From contig JALVFB010000147.1 of the NCBI GenBank assembly GCA_027030295.1, positions 1-11,540 of the forward strand: a stretch of 11,540 nucleotides of DNA, read 5' to 3'. The notes below the pieces were generated by a model, which ran no database searches, was not told where the DNA came from, and saw only the letters and a program-made list of their open reading frames with translations. Shown here in pieces: positions 7,058 through 11,540 of this stretch (its first letter is position 1; each line of letters opens with the position of its first letter). The stretch comes from Hyphomicrobiales bacterium (lineage in GTDB: Bacteria > Pseudomonadota > Alphaproteobacteria > Rhizobiales > Aestuariivirgaceae). Made by a program: the position numbers and the translations under genes.

Positions 7058-8623
7058 TCACTTGCCGCGCGCCTGCCGCAACACCAGATCGGCCAGGGCG
7101 TCCAGCGCCGCATCCACCCGCTGGCGGGCGCGGGCCTTGCTGACCCAGGCGGCCAGCGGCTGCGGCAGCTTGCCGGCGCGCTCGGGCATGGCCGCCAGCG
7201 CCGCGCCGACGCCGCCCTTCGCCAATTCGTCGCGCATCCGTCGGGCCAGCGCCGGCCAGTCCACCTCGCCGGCGCGGCGCACCTTCACCACCTTCGACAG
7301 ACGCTGCTTCAGCGCCCCCAGCACGCCACCGTTCTTTCCGGACCCGGAGGCCGCGGAAGCCTGCTGCTGCATCCGTGCGATGGCTTCATCCAGCAGGCGG
7401 GACAGCGCCGCGGCGGTGGGCGCGCCGGTTTCGGCATATGGGGCCAGCGCATCCAGCGGCCTGGCGCCGGGCAGCAGGGCGGCGAGCTTTTTCAGCTCCT
7501 CGGCGAAAGGCTTGCCGGCCTTCGCCTTTTCACGCAGCGCCGCATAGGCCATGGCCGCCGGTGGCGGAGCGATCTCGGGCGTGGGCGGATGAGCCTTCAG
7601 GTCGGCCACCGCGGCGCCGGCGGCCCGCGCCGCCTTTTCCGCCCGCAAGGCCCGTTGCATGGCCTTGTCGATGTTTTCCTGCAGCTCCGAGCGCAGGCGC
7701 AGCAGGGCTTCTTCATGCTTCTTCAGGCGGCCCTCCAGCATTTCCATGCGGGCCGGATCGGCGGCCTTGCGCACCTCGGAGAGCTGGCGCGCCAGGTCGG
7801 CCAGCTTCTGCTGCGTTTCCTTGAGCGAGAGTTTCAGCGCCAGCAGGGCGGCGGCCGGGGCGGCGGCGTTGGCCGGGGCCTGCGCGCCCATTGCGTTGGC
7901 GACACCGGCGGAAGGTTGCGCCATCTGCGCGATGCCCTCCTTCAGCGTGGTCAGTTGCTCCTGCGTTTTCGCCAGCGCGTCGTTGAGCCGTTGCACGGCC
8001 TCGGCGTTGGCCCGCACCTGTTGTCGCAGGGCTTCGGCGGCGCCGATGCGCTTTTCGAGCGTCGCGACTTTCTGGGGCAGGGCGCCGAGGGTGGCCAGCT
8101 TGTCCACCTGCGAGGCGATCTTGCGCTGCGCCGTTTCCAGCGCGTCGATGCGTTGCGCCAGCGCCTTCAAATCGGCGCCCGCCGCTTTCCGTTCCAGCGC
8201 GGCGAGGCGGGCCTGCACGGCGGCGAGTTTCTTCTCCGGGCCATATTGCTGATAGAGCCAGGCGCCGCCGCCGGCGGCGCCGCCCAGCAGCAACAGGCCG
8301 AACAGCCCCTTCCAGAACCAGCCGCCACCCTTCTTGCGGGGCTTGGCGGGTTCGGGCTTCGGAGCGGACTCCGGGGCATCCTTTTTGGCAGCCGTATCTT
8401 CGGCCTTTGGAGCGGATTTTTTCCCGTCTCCTTCCGACTTCTTGTCGCCGGCCTTGTCCCGGGCGGCGTCGGGAGCGGCCTTTTCGGGTTTCGGCGCTTT
8501 CGCATCGGCGGCGAGCTTGTCCGCCTTATCCGTCTTCTCCTCGCCCACCTTCTTCGCCTTCACGTCGATGACCGGCGGTTTCGCCGCGCCGCTCTTGCCG
8601 GGTTTGTTCTTCTCGTCGCTCAT
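7058..8623 (-). CDS. mic60: Mic60 / mitofilin-family membrane protein (COG4223-like)
   Basis: A 521-residue bacterial relative of mitochondrial Mic60, which bends membranes at crista junctions and, in Alphaproteobacteria, supports intracytoplasmic membranes and envelope contacts. Residues 1-100 are a Lys/Asp/Ala/Pro-rich disordered cytoplasmic region. One membrane helix follows at about 102-124 (WKGLFGLLLLGGAAGGGAWL, glycine-rich). A long periplasmic coiled coil spans about 130-345, broken by an Ala/Pro stretch. The mitofilin-like C-terminus covers about 358-521 (YAALREKAKAGKPFAEEL, then LLPGARPLDALAPYAETGAP). ATG 8623, giving MSDEKNKPGK, is preferred over a start at 8698: the extra 25 residues are unlike the family and would overlap the terminator stem. 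The ribosome site is weak (GCGAGA). orf52 follows in the same direction; hemC and hemD are absent. Confidence 0.87.
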   Translation of the reverse strand: MSDEKNKPGKSGAAKPPVIDVKAKKVGEEKTDKADKLAADAKAPKPEKAAPDAARDKAGDKKSEGDGKKSAPKAEDTAAKKDAPESAPKPEPAKPRKKGGGWFWKGLFGLLLLGGAAGGGAWLYQQYGPEKKLAAVQARLAALERKAAGADLKALAQRIDALETAQRKIASQVDKLATLGALPQKVATLEKRIGAAEALRQQVRANAEAVQRLNDALAKTQEQLTTLKEGIAQMAQPSAGVANAMGAQAPANAAAPAAALLALKLSLKETQQKLADLARQLSEVRKAADPARMEMLEGRLKKHEEALLRLRSELQENIDKAMQRALRAEKAARAAGAAVADLKAHPPTPEIAPPPAAMAYAALREKAKAGKPFAEELKKLAALLPGARPLDALAPYAETGAPTAAALSRLLDEAIARMQQQASAASGSGKNGGVLGALKQRLSKVVKVRRAGEVDWPALARRMRDELAKGGVGAALAAMPERAGKLPQPLAAWVSKARARQRVDAALDALADLVLRQARGK

Positions 8624-8668
8624 GGTCTCGCCCGCATGCCCCCTGTTGCCGTCGAAGACGGAACACGA

Positions 8669-8711
8669 AAAACCGCCACCACCGGTGACGGACACCAATG
8701 GTAGCGGTTTT
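8669..8711 (-). terminator. Intrinsic terminator behind the L,D-transpeptidase gene
   Basis: Arms 8669-8680 and 8700-8711 (AAAACCGC-x-ACC with GGT-x-GCGGTTTT) pair over 12 positions with one mismatch around a 19-base loop. Read on the minus strand the stem ends in five T's. It lies between the LDT stop and the mic60 start, so mic60 probably needs its own promoter, for which I see no convincing hexamers in the 45 bases left. The A-run/T-run symmetry would allow action on the plus strand too. Confidence 0.65.
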
Positions 8712-8742
8712 CACCATTTCGGGCGAGAGGTCAATGCCGCGA

Positions 8743-9327
8743 TCAACGCACGATCACTTTCGTGCCTATCGGAACCTTGTCGAAAAGCTCGATGATTTCC
8801 TCGTTCAGCATGCGGATGCAGCCCGAAGAAACGGCGCCGCCGATGGTCTGCGGGGCGTTGGTGCCGTGGATGCGATACATGGTGTCGCGGCCATTGCGGT
8901 AAAGATACATGGCGCGCGCGCCCAGCGGATTGCGGATGCCGCCTTCCATCACGTCCGGCAGGCGGCGGCCATATTGCGCCAGCTCGCGCCGGATCATTTC
9001 CTTCGGGGGGCGCCAGTCCGGCCAGATGGCCTTGCGCCCCACATAGGCCACGCCCGACCACTGAAAACCCGCGCGCCCCACGCCGACGCCGTAACGCACG
9101 GCCTTGCCGCCGGGCAGGATGTGATACAACGCGCGTTCGGCGGTGATGATGACGATGGTGCCGGGCCTTTCCGGGCCGCGCCAGGCCACCACCCGGCGCC
9201 CGCCATATCGCCCGGCGCGGCGCGCGCCGATGTCGAACGAGAAATGCAGGCCGCCTTGCGCAAGAGCCGTTGCCGGCAGGCAGGCCAGCAGGCCGGTGAG
9301 CAGATCTCTGCGGGTGTGTCGTTTCAT
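8743..9327 (-). CDS. Exported L,D-transpeptidase (YkuD domain)
   Basis: A 194-residue periplasmic enzyme that makes 3-3 crosslinks in peptidoglycan or attaches proteins to it. The N-terminus [20 protein letters not shown], ending ALA-QG, is a signal peptide with a twin-arginine-like TRRDLLT motif, cleaved near residue 23. The YkuD domain runs from about residue 57 to the end. Catalytic residues are in HGTN (154-157) and SSGCIRM (167-173), with nucleophile Cys170. The segment [16 protein letters not shown] is typical of the family. ATG 9327 has GGGGGA upstream. No substrate-binding LysM or peptidoglycan-binding domain is attached. It is followed by a terminator and diverges from the BI-1 gene. 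Whether it makes crosslinks or links a lipoprotein cannot be told from sequence. Confidence 0.93.
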   Translation of the reverse strand: MKRHTRRDLLTGLLACLPATALAQGGLHFSFDIGARRAGRYGGRRVVAWRGPERPGTIVIITAERALYHILPGGKAVRYGVGVGRAGFQWSGVAYVGRKAIWPDWRPPKEMIRRELAQYGRRLPDVMEGGIRNPLGARAMYLYRNGRDTMYRIHGTNAPQTIGGAVSSGCIRMLNEEIIELFDKVPIGTKVIVR

Positions 9328-9362
9328 GATGCCATTCCCCCACGAAAGTTCACCGTCGCGGG

Positions 9363-9390
9363 AGTATGGCTTGCAATGTTTTAATGTCGG
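9363..9390 (-). promoter_or_regulatory. Candidate L,D-transpeptidase promoter
   Basis: Minus-strand CCGACA (9390-9385) and CATACT (9368-9363) are 16 bases apart, 36 bases before the LDT start. Each matches the standard hexamers at four of six positions. The surrounding 251-base divergent gap (9328-9578) is AT-richer than its flanks and contains no credible gene. Confidence 0.35.
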
Positions 9391-9460
9391 CTTGGCGAAT
9401 ATCGTTTAGAATGCGTTAAGCGTTTCCACGGTTCATGAAGCGGAAAAGGGCGACAATGGA

Positions 9461-9489
9461 TTGCAAAGGCGGGCGGGAATGCCCATACT
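9461..9489 (+). promoter_or_regulatory. Candidate promoter of the BI-1 gene
   Basis: TTGCAA (9461-9466) and CATACT (9484-9489) are spaced by 17 bases, four of six matches each, giving a leader of about 80 bases. The rest of the gap up to 9578 shows only the ribosome site GGAGAAGGAGG. The hexamers are weak, so the call is tentative. Confidence 0.38.
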
Positions 9490-9578
9490 ATTGCGACCGA
9501 TTATCATTTCTTGTGTTCGATACGGTTTGACCATTCCCATCATCTTGCAGGCAGTCCGGCAACGGAGAAGGAGGAACG

Positions 9579-10316
9579 ATGCAGGAGCGTGATTATAACG
9601 TGCTGGCGCGCGGGCGCACGGCCACCGGCGTGGCGGTGGACGAGGGCCTGCGCAGTTACATGCTGCGGGTTTACAACTACATGGCGCTGGGCGTGGCGTG
9701 GACGGCCATCGTCGCCCTGTTCATGGTGCTGACCCCGGCGCTGATGATGACCGTGGCCGTGGGGCCGATGAAGTGGGTGCTGTTCGTCGCTCTGCTGGGG
9801 CTGGGCTGGTTTGCCCCGCGCATCATCTTTTCGGGCAACGCCGCCACCGCCTGGCTGGCCTATGGCGCCTATGCCACGCTGTGGGGCGTGCTCATCTCGC
9901 CGATGATCGCCTATTTCCTGGGGGCCGACCAGGCGGACACCGTGGTGCGCGCGCTGCTGATCACCGCCATCACCTTTGGCGCCACCTCGCTGGCGGGCTA
10001 CGTGACGAAGAAGGATCTCTCCGGCTTCGCCGGCTTCTTCTTCATGGCCAGCATCGGCATTCTCATCGCCATCGTGGTCAACGCGCTGTTCATCCACAGC
10101 ACCCTGATGAGCCTGATCACTTCCATCATCACGGTGCTGGTGTTCGCCGGCGTCACGGCGTGGGAGACGCAGACCATCAAGCAGCTCTATTACGAGGGTG
10201 ATCTGCCGGCGGCGGCGCGCTCGAAGGCCATCTTCGGCGCCTTCGTGCTCTATGGCAGCTTCATCACCCTGTTCATCCACATCCTGAACATCCTCGGCAT
10301 CATGAGCGAGGACTGA
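9579..10316 (+). CDS. Bax inhibitor-1 (BI-1/YccA/TMBIM) family membrane protein
   Basis: A 245-residue inner-membrane protein of the family that includes YccA (a modulator of FtsH) and YetJ (a pH-gated calcium leak channel). Seven membrane segments can be drawn, at about residues 28-50, 62-77, 85-112, 122-142, 146-170, 175-195 and 210-240. The N-terminal VDEGLRSYMLRVYNYMALGV stretch is strongly family-like, as is YVTKKDLSGFAGFFFM. The usual YDTQ motif reads WETQ, with Glu196, and the usual LYLDFINLF in the last helix reads LYGSFITLF, with Ser227, so neither aspartate of the pH sensor is present. ATG 9579 has an excellent GGAGAAGGAGG site. It is monocistronic, ending in an intrinsic terminator. 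The function in this organism is unknown. Confidence 0.93.
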   Translation: MQERDYNVLARGRTATGVAVDEGLRSYMLRVYNYMALGVAWTAIVALFMVLTPALMMTVAVGPMKWVLFVALLGLGWFAPRIIFSGNAATAWLAYGAYATLWGVLISPMIAYFLGADQADTVVRALLITAITFGATSLAGYVTKKDLSGFAGFFFMASIGILIAIVVNALFIHSTLMSLITSIITVLVFAGVTAWETQTIKQLYYEGDLPAAARSKAIFGAFVLYGSFITLFIHILNILGIMSED

Positions 10317-10338
10317 GCGGACAGGACATGGCAAATGC

Positions 10339-10377
10339 AAGGCCCGGCCCCATCCAGTGGCGCCGGGCCTTCTTTTT
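10339..10377 (+). terminator. Intrinsic terminator of the BI-1 gene
   Basis: AAGGCCCGGC (10339-10348) pairs perfectly with GCCGGGCCTT (10362-10371) around a 13-base loop, and TCTTTTT follows. It lies 22 bases behind the stop codon. This is the clearest terminator in the window. Confidence 0.9.
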
Positions 10378-10474
10378 CGTCAGCACCAATTGCGGCGGCG
10401 TCGGCACATTTCCGGCAAGAAGATTCCCCGTTTCGGCCATGAAAGGGCGCCAGCAATGCGGATCGTATCCCCCA

Positions 10475-10559
10475 GCGGCCCGGCCCGGCCGGTTCGCCGC
10501 CGGAGACGATGAGCCCCCCAGCCCCCTCCGGCGGCATCCGTTTTTCCGGGCCGGGCCGC
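10475..10559. repeat. Nested GC-rich hairpin upstream of the permease gene
   Basis: An outer 14-bp perfect stem, GCGGCCCGGCCCGG (10475-10488) with 10546-10559, encloses an inner 10-bp perfect stem, GCCGCCGGAG (10496-10505) with CTCCGGCGGC (10526-10535). GTTTTCCCC follows on the plus strand, so it could act as a backup terminator behind the BI-1 gene. The rest of the gap 10380-10626 holds no convincing gene; the small frames there are GC-driven. Confidence 0.7.
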
Positions 10560-10589
10560 GTTTTCCCCTCGCTCCTGACGCGCATCCGG

Positions 10590-10618
10590 TTCGCGAATCC
10601 CGCCCGCCGTGCTATCCC
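10590..10618 (+). promoter_or_regulatory. Candidate promoter for a leaderless permease mRNA
   Basis: TGCTATCCC (10610-10618) is an extended -10-like motif, with TTCGCG (10590-10595) a weak -35 about 17 bases before it. The ATG at 10627 begins 8 bases after the motif, where transcription would be expected to start. No Shine-Dalgarno sequence precedes this ATG, which fits a leaderless transcript. The assignment is inferred from spacing. Confidence 0.4.
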
Positions 10619-10626
10619 TGCGCCCG

Positions 10627-11540
10627 ATGACATGGCAACAGGGCATTCTCTTCGCGCTCATGGGCGGGGTGCTGGCGCTGCTCCTGTGGGGGCGCTGGCG
10701 CTATGATCTCGTGGCCTTCGGGGCGCTGATGCTGGCGGTGCTGACGGGCGTGCTGGACGCGCATGAGGCTTTCGCCGGGTTCGGGCATCCGGCGGTCATC
10801 ATCGTGGCGCTGGTGCTGGTGGTTTCGAAGGGCCTGGAGCGCGCCGGCGTGGTGGACATGATCACCCGCCACCTGGTGGACGCCAACCGCCCCGTCTGGC
10901 AACATATCCTCGTCATGGGCGGCATCGGCGCGGCGCTGTCGGCCTTCATGAACAACGTCGCGGCGCTGGCCATGCTCATGCCGGTGGACATCGCCGCCGC
11001 GCAAAGGGCCAAGCGCCATCCGGGCGTCACCCTCATGCCGTTGTCCTTCGCCACCATCCTCGGCGGCATGACGACCATGATCGGCACGCCGACGAATATC
11101 GTCGTCGCCCAGTTCCGCGAACAGTCGCTGGGTGCGCCCTACCTGATGTTCGATTTCACTCCCGTCGGCCTGCCGGTGGCGCTGGCGGGATTGGCCTTCG
11201 TCGCCTTTCTCGGCTGGCGGCTGCTGCCGGTGCGCGGAAGCGCCGGCCGCGCGGCGGCAGAGACGCCGGACGCCTACATCGCCGAACTGGTGGTGAGCGG
11301 CGATTCGCCTCTTGCCGGCGGATCGTGGGGCGAGCTGAAAGAGCAGGCGCGCGTGGCGGAGGTGTGGTTGCTCTCGCTGGTGCGCCGCGGGCGGCGCGAG
11401 CGGGTGCGCAACGGCACGGAAATCCGCAAGGGCGACGTGCTGGTGGTGGAAGGCACGCCGGAAGACCTGGAAGCCTTCGCCGCGGCGCTGAAACTGGACT
11501 GGTCCAAGTCGCGCAAGGCCGCCCGCCTGCTGGCCGATTC
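10627..11540 (+). CDS. SLC13/ArsB-type permease with RCK_C domain, N-terminal part (cut by window end)
   Basis: An inner-membrane transporter of the DASS/SLC13-like superfamily, typically sodium-coupled carriers of dicarboxylates, sulfate or similar anions. The frame is open from ATG 10627 to the window end, 304 complete residues; full members are usually about 600. It starts MTWQQGILFALMGGVLALLL. Membrane segments fill residues 1-205. They include FMNNVAALAMLMPV (Asn109-Asn110) and GGMTTMIGTPTNIVV (GTPTN at 153-157), which correspond to the two substrate/sodium-binding hairpins. Residues about 214-290 form an RCK_C (TrkA-C) domain (AELVVSGDSPLAGGSW, then IRKGDVLVVEGTPEDL), a regulatory ligand-binding module common in this subfamily. 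The frame is open back to 10579, so GTG 10609 is an alternative start; ATG 10627 is favoured by the motif at 10610-10618. The substrate cannot be named. Confidence 0.88.
   Translation, partial: MTWQQGILFALMGGVLALLLWGRWRYDLVAFGALMLAVLTGVLDAHEAFAGFGHPAVIIVALVLVVSKGLERAGVVDMITRHLVDANRPVWQHILVMGGIGAALSAFMNNVAALAMLMPVDIAAAQRAKRHPGVTLMPLSFATILGGMTTMIGTPTNIVVAQFREQSLGAPYLMFDFTPVGLPVALAGLAFVAFLGWRLLPVRGSAGRAAAETPDAYIAELVVSGDSPLAGGSWGELKEQARVAEVWLLSLVRRGRRERVRNGTEIRKGDVLVVEGTPEDLEAFAAALKLDWSKSRKAARLLAD

Noticed and set aside
8624..8698. Upstream extension of Mic60 by 25 residues
   Set aside because: The extra sequence (MVSVTGGGGFSCSVF) is unlike the family's Lys-rich start and would run through the terminator stem.
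5285..8704. An uninterrupted 1139-codon plus-strand frame opposite orf52 and mic60
   Set aside because: It is antisense to two well-supported genes; in GC-rich coding DNA the opposite strand often lacks stops. The translation is Arg/Gly/His-rich with no recognisable domain.

Overview
The window reads as chromosomal housekeeping DNA from a high-GC alphaproteobacterium. The class is indicated by a Mic60 (mitofilin) gene followed by an Orf52/HemY-type gene, a pairing known from Alphaproteobacteria; by an L32 protein lacking the zinc cysteines; by an adenosylcobalamin-dependent ribonucleotide reductase; and by a palindromic repeat of the 'GCCGGCGAAAGCCGGC' type common in this class. I cannot name genus or species. 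No phage, plasmid, CRISPR, rRNA or tRNA signature was seen, and there is no obvious defence or secretion island.

Layout. Positions 1-1431 hold the 3' half of purA (AMP synthesis) followed 7 bases later by a plsC-type acyltransferase. Then come nrdJ (1540-3477, class II ribonucleotide reductase) and obg (3890-4927, ribosome-associated GTPase), both on the plus strand. The 412-base gap between them is the most unusual part of the window. It holds a perfect 26-bp inverted repeat (3486-3565), a second palindrome (3576-3611) related to one in front of nrdJ, and a 145-bp MITE-like element (3711-3855) with 14-bp terminal inverted repeats and a 9-bp target duplication.

A bidirectional terminator (4951-4973) separates obg from a convergent minus-strand block. 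Read in its own direction, that block runs L,D-transpeptidase (9327-8743), terminator, mic60 (8623-7058), orf52/hemY-like (6997-5330) and rpmF (5185-5000). Mic60 and Orf52 are inner-membrane proteins implicated in membrane shaping. The hemC/hemD genes that often sit beside them are absent, and an L,D-transpeptidase occupies that side. The LDT gene diverges from a Bax-inhibitor-1 family membrane protein (9579-10316), which ends in a strong intrinsic terminator. After a nested GC-rich hairpin (10475-10559), an SLC13-type permease with an RCK_C domain begins at 10627 and runs off the window; its transcript may be leaderless.

The genes serve several core processes (purine and dNTP supply, phospholipid synthesis, ribosome function, envelope structure, transport) rather than one dedicated system. 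The best leads are the MITE insertion in the obg leader, the two related palindromes, the perfect hairpin behind nrdJ, the rearranged mic60-orf52 neighbourhood, and a BI-1 homologue lacking both aspartates of the family's pH sensor.
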